A stretch of DNA of 64,000 bases from Streptomyces sp. APSN-46.1 (GTDB lineage Bacteria; Actinomycetota; Actinomycetes; Streptomycetales; Streptomycetaceae). The notes below the pieces were generated by a model that was not told where the DNA came from, searched no databases, and saw only the letters and a program-made list of their open reading frames with translations. Location of the stretch: NCBI RefSeq assembly GCF_022815725.1, contig NZ_JALGRF010000001.1:1054001-1118000 (forward strand). The letters are read 5' to 3'. How positions within the stretch are numbered: position 1 is the first letter of the stretch; each line of letters opens with the position of its first letter. A program made the translations under genes and the position numbers. Of this stretch, positions 41,447 to 48,812 are shown piece by piece.

Positions 41447-42043
41447 ATGGCCGGACCACTGTGGCCCCGCACGCGGCGGGGCTCGACCGATGAAGCACTG
41501 ATCAGGTCGGTGTACGAGGAGCACGGCCATGCCCTGCTCGCGTACGCCACCCGGCTGACCGGGGACCGGGCCGCCGCCGAGGACGTCGTCCAGGAGACGC
41601 TCATCCGGGCGTGGCGGAACTCCGAGGTCCTCGTCAACGGGAAGGGCTCGGTGCGCGGCTGGCTGCTCACCGTGGCCCGCAACATCATCACCGACCGGTA
41701 CCGGGCCAAGGCCGCCCGCCCGCCGGAGGTTTCGGGCTCGCCCGCGACTCCCCCGGTGGAACTGGACCACGCCGACGCGGTGGTGGACACCATGACGGTG
41801 CTCGGGGCGCTCGACCAGCTCTCGCCGGAACACCGTGACGTGCTGACGGACCTGTACTACCGCCAGCTCAGCGTCGCCGAGACCGCCGACCGCCTCGGCA
41901 TCCCGGCGGGCACGGTCAAATCGCGCTCGCACTACGCGCTCAAGGCCCTGCGCGAGGTCTTCCGGGACAGCGGCGGCAAGGACGACAGACGATCGGGCAG
42001 GCCGCCGCGGAAGCCGGCAGGACTGCGGGAGGTGGTGGCATGA
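41447..42043 (+). CDS. ECF RNA polymerase sigma factor
   Basis: A 198-residue sigma-70 family ECF protein. Region 2: VYEEHGHALLAYATRLTGDR, AEDVVQETLIRAWRN, GWLLTVARNIITDRYRAK (core binding and -10 recognition). Region 4: ALDQLSPEHRDVLTDLYYRQ, SVAETADRLGIPAGTVKSRSH (-35 helix-turn-helix). It belongs to the SigK/SigL-like group that pairs with zinc-binding anti-sigma factors, as the next gene (ATGA overlap) confirms. The ATG follows GGAGAGGTGAG. The target regulon is unknown; the preceding DUF1996 gene may belong to it. Confidence 0.93.
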   Translation: MAGPLWPRTRRGSTDEALIRSVYEEHGHALLAYATRLTGDRAAAEDVVQETLIRAWRNSEVLVNGKGSVRGWLLTVARNIITDRYRAKAARPPEVSGSPATPPVELDHADAVVDTMTVLGALDQLSPEHRDVLTDLYYRQLSVAETADRLGIPAGTVKSRSHYALKALREVFRDSGGKDDRRSGRPPRKPAGLREVVA

Positions 42044-42762
42044 ACCGGCAGCGGCACGAGGAGGAGCTACTCGGCCCCTACGTTCTCGGCGTCCTCGACC
42101 AGGAGGAGGCCCGCTGGATCGAGGAACACATGACCGGCTGCGTGAGATGCCGGGAGGAGGTGGCGGCATTGCGCGAGATGGAGGCGGTGCTCGGCGAGGT
42201 GCCCGAGGAGGCGTTCCTCGACGGGCCGCCGCAGGGCGGCGACCTGCTGCTCCAGCGCGTGCTGCGGCAGGTGCGCGGCGAGAAGGCGGCCGAGCGGCGC
42301 CGCGGCGCGGGCCTGGCCGCACTGGCGGCCGCCGCGGCGCTGGCCGCCGTGTTCTGGGCGGGGACGCAACTGGGCGCGGACGACGGCGCGAACCTCGCGC
42401 GGCCCCCGCTGCCGTCCCCGACGGTGTCGTCGGCCCCCGCGCCGGTGCCGGGGACCAGGGTGGCCTCCGCGACCGATCAGCGCACGGGCGCGCGGGCGAC
42501 CGTACAGCTGACGCCCGCCGCGAAGTGGGTGCGGGTGCACGCGGCGGTGACCGGGGTGCCGCAGGGTGAGCGGTGCCGGCTGGTCGTGGTGGCCAAGGAC
42601 GGCACGCGTACCACCGCCGGCGGCTGGGTCGTCGGCGGCCAGCAGAACGGCGAGGCCAAGGGCGCGGCGCTGGACGGTTCGGCGGCCGTCGATCCGGCGG
42701 ACGTCAAGGAGGTCCTGGTGGAGAACGAGGCCGGCAAGGCGTTCGTCTCCGTACGGGTGTAG
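42040..42762 (+). CDS. Membrane anti-sigma factor with zinc-binding (ZAS/zf-HC2) domain
   Basis: A 240-residue anti-sigma factor. The N-terminal cytosolic ZAS motif is complete (H30, C34, C37 in EEHMTGCVRCREE), preceded by ELLGPYVLGVLDQEE. A single membrane segment at ~90-108 (GLAALAAAAALAAVFWAG) is followed by an extracytoplasmic RskA-like domain (TGARATVQLTPAAKWVRVHA, CRLVVVAKDG, GGWVVGG). It holds the ECF sigma factor at the membrane until a signal triggers release, probably by regulated proteolysis. Translation is coupled to the sigma gene by an ATGA overlap. A hairpin terminator follows. Confidence 0.92.
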   Translation: MNRQRHEEELLGPYVLGVLDQEEARWIEEHMTGCVRCREEVAALREMEAVLGEVPEEAFLDGPPQGGDLLLQRVLRQVRGEKAAERRRGAGLAALAAAAALAAVFWAGTQLGADDGANLARPPLPSPTVSSAPAPVPGTRVASATDQRTGARATVQLTPAAKWVRVHAAVTGVPQGERCRLVVVAKDGTRTTAGGWVVGGQQNGEAKGAALDGSAAVDPADVKEVLVENEAGKAFVSVRV

Positions 42763-42803
42763 ACAGGTGCAGAGGGGTGTAGACGGGTGTAGCACGACGT
42801 GAC

Positions 42804-42834
42804 AGAGCCCGGGAGCATGTCCAGCTCCCGGGCT
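42804..42834. terminator. Terminator shared by anti-sigma gene and opposing RNA modules
   Basis: 12-bp perfect stem GAGCCCGGGAGC / GCTCCCGGGCTC with a 7-nt loop. It is 42 bp after the anti-sigma stop and 24 bp beyond the 3' end of the minus-strand RNA modules, so it can end transcription from both sides. Confidence 0.8.
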
Positions 42835-42857
42835 CCTGCTTGCCACCCAATTGCGCA

Positions 42858-42994
42858 CACCGGCGGCGTTTAAGAGTCGCGGATCATTTTCATACCGACG
42901 TGTTCTGCCTTTGAACTACCGCGCCATGAGAGAGGCGCAGAGGGGACTTGAACCCCCATCCGTCGGTGGTCGTCCGCGCTCGGTCGATCCGGTG
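42858..42994 (-). ncRNA. Permuted tRNA / YrlA-type Y RNA module B
   Basis: Read on the minus strand: the 3' half of a tRNA body precedes its 5' half. T loop TTCAAGT (42946-42952) with 5-bp stem GGGGG/CCCCT; 3' acceptor strand CTGCGCC (42934-42940); 8-nt loop; 5' acceptor strand GGCGCGG (42919-42925), pairing over all 7 positions with one G-U; T-A at positions 8-9; D arm GTTC-AAAGGCA-GAAC (42902-42916). The anticodon-stem equivalent is CGTCG (42896-42900) with CGACG (42961-42965), extended by two more pairs. The open ends then pair: TCCGCG-A-CTC with GAGCGCGGA, and the terminal CACCGG with CCGGTG. Every helix of a tRNA is present, but the ends lie at the anticodon. The best match from knowledge is a YrlA-type bacterial Y RNA; a genuine permuted tRNA gene is the alternative. 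Confidence 0.78.
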
Positions 42995-42997
42995 ATC

Positions 42998-43158
42998 GGC
43001 GGCGAATACTGAGACTGGAGCGAGAATCTGAGATTTACGGGGCCGCCTCTGCCAGGCTTGGGCCACCCCGGCTCGTGTGCCGGGGGAGGGATTCGAACCC
43101 CCAACTGACACCCCTTGTCAGCTTCAACATCAGTTTCAGCTTGCGCTCTCGCGCCACC
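42998..43158 (-). ncRNA. Permuted tRNA / YrlA-type Y RNA module A
   Basis: Same architecture as the neighbouring module but different sequence. T loop TTCGAAT (43091-43097) with stem GGGGG/CCCTC; 3' acceptor strand CCCCGGC (43079-43085); 6-nt loop; perfectly complementary GCCGGGG (43066-43072); TG; D arm with 3-bp stem GCC/GGC and a loop containing the GG pair (43045-43063). The anticodon-stem equivalent is GCCCC (43039-43043) with GGGGT (43110-43114). Outer imperfect stem: GAAGCTGA with TCAGATTC (one mismatch), CTGAAACTG with CAGTCTCAG (one mismatch), and terminal GGTGGCG with CGCCGCC. A competing local hairpin CTGAC-AAGGGGT-GTCAG imitates a 5-bp, 7-nt anticodon arm. It begins 28 nt after the DUF7873-like stop, so it is probably cotranscribed. 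Confidence 0.78.
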
Positions 43159-43186
43159 CCCTGCTCCACAGGGGGCGATCGTGGGG

Positions 43187-43918
43187 CTACCTGAACAGGT
43201 AGCCGAATACCGCGTCTCCGACCCGCTGGTCGGTGACCTCGGTGTTGTTCGCCTCCTCACGGGCGAACTTGACGGCCTGCTGGAGCTTCTCCACCCGGTC
43301 CAGCAGCTCGTTCACCCGGCGGGCGGGCAGTGCCCCGGAGAACTTCACCGTCGTCCAGTACCCGACGGCGACGTCCTCGTAGTACACCTCGACCTGGGCC
43401 GGGTGCTTGTCGGTCGCCTCGGCCTTGACGTGGTTGCGCGGCACCTTCTTGGTGCGGATGGTGCGCACCGGGTCCGTCTTCCACGCGTCCGTGGACGGGT
43501 CGAGGTTCCAGGACTCGGAGGCGTCCAGCACGGGCAGCTTGCGCACGAAGGTGTGCAGGTCGGTGAGCTGCTTCTCCAGGAAGAGCAGGTACGGGACCGG
43601 CACCTGCGCCAGCAGTACGGTCCCCTCGACGACGACGTCGGCGACGGCGGTGCGGTTCGCCCAGTCCTTGGTCGCCGTCACGTCGAACAGCCGCGTCAGC
43701 GTCCCCGCCGCCGCGCGCAGTACGTCCTCCGCCTTGATCTGGACCCGGGTGGACTCGGGCGGCAGCTGCTCGCCCTCCTCGTCCTTGGGCTGGTACGTCC
43801 GTGAGATGCCGGCCAGCAGGGCGGGCTTCTGGACGTCTTGGTGGGCCTGGGTCAGCTCCTGGAGCGACTTGGACTTGACGCCCTTTTCCACTGCGATTAT
43901 CTGATTCAGCTTCGGCAC
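43187..43918 (-). CDS. DUF7873-like protein upstream of permuted-tRNA RNAs
   Basis: A 243-residue soluble, charged protein; GTG start (MPKLNQIIAVEKGVKSKSLQ). Distinct blocks are PALLAGISRTYQPKDEEGEQ, VQIKAEDVLRAAAGTLTRLFD, TKDWANRTAVADVV, VPVPYLLFLEKQLTDLHTFV, TKKVPRNHVKAEATDKHPAQ, VEVYYEDVAVGYWTTVKFSG and an end helix LQQAVKFAREEANNTE. I recall this family from Streptomyces and actinobacterial phages as DUF7873, of unknown function. No Cys or His cluster and no nuclease signature is visible; the many conserved Lys/Arg fit nucleic-acid contact. The two RNA modules follow directly on the same strand, so RNA binding is an attractive inference. The ATP-grasp pair lies divergently 183 bp away. 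Confidence 0.75.
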   Translation of the reverse strand: MPKLNQIIAVEKGVKSKSLQELTQAHQDVQKPALLAGISRTYQPKDEEGEQLPPESTRVQIKAEDVLRAAAGTLTRLFDVTATKDWANRTAVADVVVEGTVLLAQVPVPYLLFLEKQLTDLHTFVRKLPVLDASESWNLDPSTDAWKTDPVRTIRTKKVPRNHVKAEATDKHPAQVEVYYEDVAVGYWTTVKFSGALPARRVNELLDRVEKLQQAVKFAREEANNTEVTDQRVGDAVFGYLFR

Positions 43919-44101
43919 GTGATCAACCTACCCCCTCGGGCGCCGCGGCTCATCCGAATTCACGCCGGGCCGGGGCGGGCCGGGCCGGATACCACCGCGC
44001 GCGCATACGGAGGGATCATCACATGCGGTCCATGACATCCTGTGACGTCACCACTCGCCGGACGGGATCGGCGGACGTCCGGGGAATGTGGGGAAAGGTC
44101 G

Positions 44102-45043
44102 ATGAGGCTCTGCTTCCTGGTTGAGGAGCACTACCGCCACGACGGCATGCCGAACGAGGTCGTCCGGCAACTGACCGCGTGGGGACACCAGGTCGAGGTG
44201 GTGCGGCCGGGCGGATCGCTGCTGCGCATGACCGACCTGGTGGGCGCGGGTACGCATGACGCCTGGGTGCTCAAGACCGTGTCCGGCGGACCGGGGCTGA
44301 CGCTGCTGGAGGCCGCCGCCGCGGCCGGGATGACCACGGTCAACGACGCCCGGTCCATCCGGGGCGTTCGGGACAAGGCACTGGCCGCCGCCATCGGCCG
44401 CGCCCGGGGGCTTCCGATGCCGACGACGTACGCCGTCGCCCGGCCGGAACTGCTCAGGGAGATACCGGCGTCCGAGTACCCCCTCGTCGTCAAGCCCTCC
44501 GACGGCAGTTCCGGGCGGGCGGTCCACCTGGTGTCCTCGCCGCGGCGGCTGGAGCCGGTGCTCGCGGAGCTGGCGGACGAGGGCATGCTCATCGCCCAGC
44601 CGTACGTGCCCAACTCGGGCACCGACATCAAGGTGTACGCCGTCGGCGGGGAGCTGTTCGCGACCGAGCGCTGCTCGCCGCTGCACCCCGACCCGGCGGT
44701 ACGGGAGCGCCGAGTGCCGCTGTCGGCGGAGGTGGCGGCGATCGCCGCGCAGGTGGGGGCGGTGTACGGCCTGGACCTGTACGGGGTGGACGTACTGCTG
44801 GGTCCGGACGGGCCGATGGTCGTGGACGTGAACGACTTCCCGAGTTTCCGACAGGTCCCGGACGCGGCGGCGCGAGTGGCCCGGGCGGTGCTGGACCTGG
44901 CGCGAGCGGGCGCCACGACGGCGGCCGGCGACGTGGCGGCGGCCCCGGCCGCGCCCGCATCGACGCCGCCCCGTTCCCGGACCCGGGCTCTGCCCGTGTC
45001 GATCCCGGCGCAGGTCTCCGCGGGGGCGGGTGAGTCCCTGTGA
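44102..45043 (+). CDS. RimK-like ATP-grasp ligase (first of a pair)
   Basis: A 313-residue ATP-grasp enzyme. The pre-ATP-grasp region (~1-95) has MRLCFLVEEHYRHDGMPNEV and TTVNDARSIRGVRDKALAAA. The ATP-binding part has YPLVVKPSDGSSGRAVHLV (Lys and glycine-rich loop), MLIAQPYVPNSGTDIKVYAV, and the metal-binding end YGVDVLLGPDGPMVVDVNDF with Asp/Asn. The family joins an acyl-phosphate to an amine; substrates are not evident. The C-terminal ~45 residues are Ala/Pro-rich and disordered. ATG 44102 follows GGAAAGG; an in-frame GTG at 44042 is less likely. The stop overlaps the GTG of the second ATP-grasp gene. Confidence 0.85.
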   Translation: MRLCFLVEEHYRHDGMPNEVVRQLTAWGHQVEVVRPGGSLLRMTDLVGAGTHDAWVLKTVSGGPGLTLLEAAAAAGMTTVNDARSIRGVRDKALAAAIGRARGLPMPTTYAVARPELLREIPASEYPLVVKPSDGSSGRAVHLVSSPRRLEPVLAELADEGMLIAQPYVPNSGTDIKVYAVGGELFATERCSPLHPDPAVRERRVPLSAEVAAIAAQVGAVYGLDLYGVDVLLGPDGPMVVDVNDFPSFRQVPDAAARVARAVLDLARAGATTAAGDVAAAPAAPASTPPRSRTRALPVSIPAQVSAGAGESL

Positions 45044-45876
45044 GGATCGGCCTGATCACGCCGGACCCCGGACACCCGCTGCTGGCGGCCGCGACCGAGC
45101 TGCTCACTCCCCTTCACCAGGTGGACGTGCTGGACCCGGGCGCCGTGGACCCGGGCGCCATGGACGCGGTCTCCGGGCCGCCGGCCGACGTGTATCTGCT
45201 GAAGTCGCGTACGCCGCGCGCCCTGGCGCTCGCGCGGGAGCTGGAGGAGCGGGGGGCCCCGGTGGTGAACTCCGCCGCCGCGACCGCGCTGTGCCAGGAC
45301 CGGATGGAGATGGCGGAGCTGGCCGTACGGGCGGGCCTGCCGTTCGCGGCCACCCGCGCGTGGGACACGGTGTCGGCCTGGGCCTCCGAGGCGTCGCTCG
45401 CCTCCCCCGTCGTGGTCAAGAGCCTGCGCAGCCGGCGGGGCGATCTGGTCGCCCGCGTCGACAGCCCGGCGCAGTCCGCCGAACTGGCGCGGGCTTGGCC
45501 GCGGGAGCCCGTCGTGGTGCAGGAGTTCGCGCCCAACAGCGGCTGGGACCACAAACTCTGGGCGGTCGCGGACCGGGTCTTCGCCGCCCGGCGCCGCTCC
45601 GAACTCTCGCCCGGAGGACGCGGACCCAACCTGCCCCTGGAGCGACTGCCCACCGCCTGGGCGGATGTGACGCTCCGGGTCGGCGAGGTGTTCGGACTGG
45701 ACGTCTACGGCGTGGACATCATCGACACGGGCGACGGCGTCCCGCTGATCGTGGACATCAACGCCTTCCCCGGCATCCGCGGCCAGGCCGGCGCCCCCGA
45801 GGCCCTGGCCGCACTGGCCCTGCGCCGGGCCGGGTCGGCGCCCGTCCCGGCCCCCGGTGACGGGACGGCCGACTGA
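45040..45876 (+). CDS. RimK-like ATP-grasp ligase (second of a pair)
   Basis: A 278-residue paralogue of the upstream gene: MRIGLITPDPGHPLL, NSAAATALCQDRMEMAELAV, SPVVVKSLRSRRGDLVARVD, VVVQEFAPNSGWDHKLWAV, YGVDIIDTGDGVPLIVDINA, FPGIRGQ. The Asp and Asn metal ligands in VDIINxx-type IVDINAFPG are present, but the glycine-rich loop differs (SRRGDL instead of SSGRAV). Identity to its neighbour looks moderate, so the pair likely act together on related substrates or as a heterodimer. It is coupled by a 4-nt GTGA overlap. After the stop comes a short run of GACGGCG repeats (45877-45920). Confidence 0.85.
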   Translation: MRIGLITPDPGHPLLAAATELLTPLHQVDVLDPGAVDPGAMDAVSGPPADVYLLKSRTPRALALARELEERGAPVVNSAAATALCQDRMEMAELAVRAGLPFAATRAWDTVSAWASEASLASPVVVKSLRSRRGDLVARVDSPAQSAELARAWPREPVVVQEFAPNSGWDHKLWAVADRVFAARRRSELSPGGRGPNLPLERLPTAWADVTLRVGEVFGLDVYGVDIIDTGDGVPLIVDINAFPGIRGQAGAPEALAALALRRAGSAPVPAPGDGTAD

Positions 45877-45986
45877 CGGCGGCCGACTGACGGCGGACGG
45901 CGGACGGCGGACGACGGACGGGGGAAAGCGGGCCACCTGGCGTGTCGGCGGGGCGAGCGGGCGGCGGGCGCCGTGAGGATCACGGG

Positions 45987-46850
45987 ATGGGCGTCGTCCT
46001 GCCGGTCCTCCTCGCGCTGTTCGCGGCGCTGAGCAACGCGTTCGCCACCGTGCTCCAGCGGCGGGCGGCCCTCACCGTGCCGCAGAGCGAAGGGTTCCGG
46101 TTCGGGCTGATCCTCGATCTGCTGCGCCGGCCGGTATGGATCGCCGGGATCCTCGCCGTGATCGCCGCCGGGGCCGGACAGGCCGCGGCGCTGGCGACCG
46201 GCCCGCTGGCCCTCGTACAGCCACTGTTCGTGCTGGAGCTGCCGCTCGCCCTGCTGATCGCCTCGCTGCTCGCGCGGGGGCGGCTGTCGGGGGCGTTGTG
46301 GCTGGCCGTCGCGGCGGTGGTGGCGGGGCTGGGGGTGGCGTTGGCGGCGGCCGCTCCCGAGGGGAACCTGAAGGACGTGCCGCCCGATCGGTGGATCCCG
46401 GCCCTGGCCGGGTGCGCCGCGGCCGTCGCGGCCCTCGCGGTGGCCGGACTGCGCCGCCCGCCCGGGCGGGCCCGCGCCGCCTGCCTGGGGGCCGCCACCG
46501 CCGTTTGCTACGCGCTCACCGCCGCGCTGATGAAGTCCGCCGTGACCCGCCTGGGCGAGGGAGGCGGCATCGGCGCGTTCCTGACGGCCTGGCAGACGTA
46601 CGCCTTCGCCGCGAGCGGAGTCTGCGCCCTGCTGCTCCTCGAACACGCCATGCAGGGCGGGCCGCTGATCGCGTCGCAACCCGCGCTGACGCTGGGCGAC
46701 GCCACCGTGAGCATCGCGCTGGGCATCCTGCTGTACGAGGAACACGTACGGGCGGGCTGGTGGCTGCTCCCCCAGCTCCTGGGCATCACCCTGATCTCGG
46801 CCGGCATCCTCGCACTGTCCCGCTCCGGGGCGGGGGACGGGTCTCCGTGA
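45987..46850 (+). CDS. DMT superfamily (EamA/NIPA-like) transporter
   Basis: A 287-residue protein with about nine hydrophobic segments and almost no loops: LPVLLALFAALSNAFATVLQ, GQAAALATGPLALVQPLFVL, LPLALLIASLL, then a second half with TAVCYALTAALMKSAVT and VSIALGILLYEEHV. The layout and the ATGPLALVQP / PALTLGDATVS motifs fit the DMT-family group annotated as magnesium transporter NIPA-like in actinobacteria. Substrate unknown. ATG 45987 follows GTGAGGATCACGGG. It is on the same strand as the ATP-grasp pair, 110 bp downstream, and may export their product, but this is only contextual. Confidence 0.8.
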   Translation: MGVVLPVLLALFAALSNAFATVLQRRAALTVPQSEGFRFGLILDLLRRPVWIAGILAVIAAGAGQAAALATGPLALVQPLFVLELPLALLIASLLARGRLSGALWLAVAAVVAGLGVALAAAAPEGNLKDVPPDRWIPALAGCAAAVAALAVAGLRRPPGRARAACLGAATAVCYALTAALMKSAVTRLGEGGGIGAFLTAWQTYAFAASGVCALLLLEHAMQGGPLIASQPALTLGDATVSIALGILLYEEHVRAGWWLLPQLLGITLISAGILALSRSGAGDGSP

Positions 46851-46883
46851 AGCGGGCCGGGCGGGCTGTGCCGGAGCGACGGG

Positions 46884-47596
46884 CCCGGGTGGACGGGGCA
46901 CGACCCGGACATCACGCTGCCGCGCGTTCCGGGGCCCGAACTGGCCGGGGTGACGGAGGCGGTGGGGGCCGGCATGACCCACTGGCGGGTCGGTGACCGG
47001 CTCACCGTGCCGTTCGTCTGCGCCTGCGGAACCTGCGCCGACTGCGCGGCCGGCGAGCAGCAGGTGCGCGTGCGGCAGACGCAGCCCGGCTTCACGTACT
47101 TGGGCTCCTTCACCGAGTACGTGGCGCTGGAGCACGCGGACGTGAACCTGGTGGCGGAGGCCGAGGAGCTGTCGTTCGCGACCGCCGCCTCCCTGGGCTG
47201 CCGGTTCGCGACGGCGTTCCCGGCCGTGGTCGCGCGGGGGCGTGCCCCCACTTCCCCGAGACCGCTCAGGGTCCCTGGTGACCGCCGCGGCTTCGGTGGG
47301 CGGGATGCGTAGGCGCGGGCGGCACGTACAGGTCGGACTGTTGCCGGTGGCCGCCGCCGGGGAAACGGTCCTGCCGATGGAGCGGGGCATCGGATGGGAG
47401 TGGGAGATCTCGGCAGCCACAGGATGGTGGGCCCGCGTACCCGCCGATGATGGAGCTGGTCCGGTCCGGGACGCTGTGGCCGGATCCGCTGGTCACGGCG
47501 ACGGTCCCGCTCGGCGAAGCCCCGGCGGGCCTGGGCGCGATGGGCACGGCGACGGGGCGCGGGGTCACGTCGTCCTGCCCCGGCGGCCCGGCCTGA
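46884..47596 (+). pseudogene. Decayed zinc-dependent alcohol dehydrogenase
   Basis: Pieces of one MDR alcohol dehydrogenase in order: [18 protein letters not shown], then [20 protein letters not shown] with the structural-zinc Cys run, [29 protein letters not shown]. After about 47245 the NAD-binding Rossmann half is missing. The sequence resumes at [15 protein letters not shown], then shifts frame twice (LGSHRMVGP, then YPPMMELVRSGTL and TATVPLGEAP) to a stop at 47596. The N-terminal ~35 residues with the first catalytic ligands are absent. It is a pseudogene with a 5' truncation, an internal deletion of roughly 120 codons and at least two frameshifts. Confidence 0.85.
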
Positions 47597-47644
47597 GGCC
47601 CCGCCGGCCTCAGCCCGGGCCGCCGGGGCCTCAGGCCGGGCCGC
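47583..47644. terminator. 21-bp inverted repeat between the pseudogene and DUF3995
   Basis: GCGGCCCGGCCTGAGGCCCC-G pairs perfectly with its copy at 47624-47644 across a 20-nt loop. It overlaps the 3' ends of both flanking genes and serves as a bidirectional terminator. Confidence 0.8.
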
Positions 47645-48140
47645 GATCCTCGCCCGCGCGGGTCCACCGGGCGGCGGTGCGGCGCGCGACGAAGCCCGTC
47701 AGCCCGGCCAGGGTCAGGCAAAGCGGCGAGTACAGCACCAGATCCCAGTGCCGGTAGACCTCGGGCGCGGCGCCCAGCTCCAGCCCCGAGGCGGCCAGAC
47801 CGCCGACCCCGCGGGCGGCCAGAACACCGGCGAGCGTCCACAGCCCGACGCGGTTGAGCTTCTCCGGTCCGATCCTGCGGGCGATCCGGCCGTTGGCGAG
47901 GACGAGATACCCCGCGGCCCCGAGGAGCGCGGCAACGCCCAGGGTCAGCGGAACCGAGGGCAGTTGGTCCTCGGTCACTCCCACCACCGTCTCGGCGAAC
48001 TCGGCCGCCGACTTCAGCGGCCACGGGTTGACGACCCAGAGCGCGTGCAGCGCGCCCGCGGCGACTAGCCCGGTGGCCGCGACCCCCGCGGCGGCCTTGA
48101 CACCTGCTTCGGCACGCATGTCGTCCTGGTTGGCGAGCAT
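47631..48140 (-). CDS. DUF3995 family membrane protein
   Basis: A 169-residue protein with four predicted membrane segments: VAATGLVAAGALHALWVVNPW, LGVAALLGAAGYLVLANG, LWTLAGVLAARGVGG, LYSPLCLTLAGLTGFVA. HALWVVNPWP near the first segment and the final LYSPLCLxLAxL are typical of DUF3995. Function unknown. ATG 48140 is preceded by GGGGAAGGGG; ATG 48119 is also possible. It is divergent from a TetR gene across a 69-bp region that contains a tandem operator, so it is almost certainly the regulated target. Confidence 0.85.
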   Translation of the reverse strand: MLANQDDMRAEAGVKAAAGVAATGLVAAGALHALWVVNPWPLKSAAEFAETVVGVTEDQLPSVPLTLGVAALLGAAGYLVLANGRIARRIGPEKLNRVGLWTLAGVLAARGVGGLAASGLELGAAPEVYRHWDLVLYSPLCLTLAGLTGFVARRTAARWTRAGEDRGPA

Positions 48141-48165
48141 GGCGATCCCCTTCCCCAAAGGAGTT

Positions 48166-48207
48166 CCATACAGTGCTGTACGGATAATCCATACAGTAGC
48201 GTACGGA
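48166..48207. promoter_or_regulatory. Tandem TetR-type operator between DUF3995 and TetR genes
   Basis: Two 18-bp copies of CCATACAGT-NNN-GTACGG (48166-48183 and 48189-48206), 23 bp apart centre to centre. Each is a near-palindrome of the form CCRTAC-N6-GTAYGG. The second copy ends 3 bp before the TetR ATG, so binding would block both divergent promoters. Confidence 0.75.
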
Positions 48208-48209
48208 CC

Positions 48210-48785
48210 ATGGCCAAGGGGAAAGTCACCAGGGACGACTGGACGATGGCGGCGCTCTCCGCGCTCGCCCGTGGCGGAGTCGCCGCGGTGGCGGTCGATG
48301 TGCTCGCCAAGGAGCTGGCCGTCAGCCGCGGCAGCTTCTACTGGCACTTCAAGAATCGCGACGCGCTGCTCGTCGCCGCGCTGGAGGCATGGGAACGTCT
48401 GGCCACCGGCGAGGTCATCGACGAGGTCAACGCGGAACCGGACCCGATGAAGCGGGCCAGGGCGCTGTTCGCCGTGGCCCTCGGGGACGAGGAGATCGCG
48501 GGCCTGGAGCCGGCGATCGTCGCCCAGGTCGACCACCCGGCGGTCGCCGAGGTGCTGCACCGGGTCACCCGTACCCGGCTCGACTACCTCACCGAGGTCT
48601 TCTCCGACCTCGGTCTGCCGCCGCAGGACGCCCGCCGGCGTGCGGTGGCGGCTTACGCCGCCTATCTCGGCTGGATCGAGCTCCGCCGGGCCGCACCCCT
48701 CACCGCCCCGGAAACCGTGGTCGGCGGCGAGGGAGCGGCGGAGGCCCTGGACCACCTGGTGGACCTGCTCACCTCGGGTATCTGA
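48210..48785 (+). CDS. TetR family transcriptional regulator
   Basis: A 191-residue repressor: N-terminal HTH with WTMAALSALARGGVAAVAVD and VLAKELAVSRGSFYWHFKNR, then an all-helical ligand domain (AALEAWERLATGEVID, RTRLDYLTEVFSDLG, AYAAYLGWIELRRA). The start ATG directly follows the operator and no ribosome site is visible, so the message is probably leaderless. The divergent DUF3995 gene is the expected target, with autoregulation. The ligand is unknown. Confidence 0.9.
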   Translation: MAKGKVTRDDWTMAALSALARGGVAAVAVDVLAKELAVSRGSFYWHFKNRDALLVAALEAWERLATGEVIDEVNAEPDPMKRARALFAVALGDEEIAGLEPAIVAQVDHPAVAEVLHRVTRTRLDYLTEVFSDLGLPPQDARRRAVAAYAAYLGWIELRRAAPLTAPETVVGGEGAAEALDHLVDLLTSGI

Positions 48786-48812
48786 CCCGTCGGACGGGGC
48801 GGCCCGTGGCCG

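Noticed and set aside
42900..43160. Ordinary tRNA genes on the minus strand, suggested by two perfect T arms and tRNA-like D arms
   Set aside because: No segment folds as a linear tRNA: the 5' acceptor strand that pairs with each T-arm side lies downstream, not upstream, so only the permuted order works.
47583..47644. Insertion-sequence terminal inverted repeat
   Set aside because: No transposase or target duplication; the 21-bp repeat forms a compact hairpin between convergent gene ends and is a terminator.
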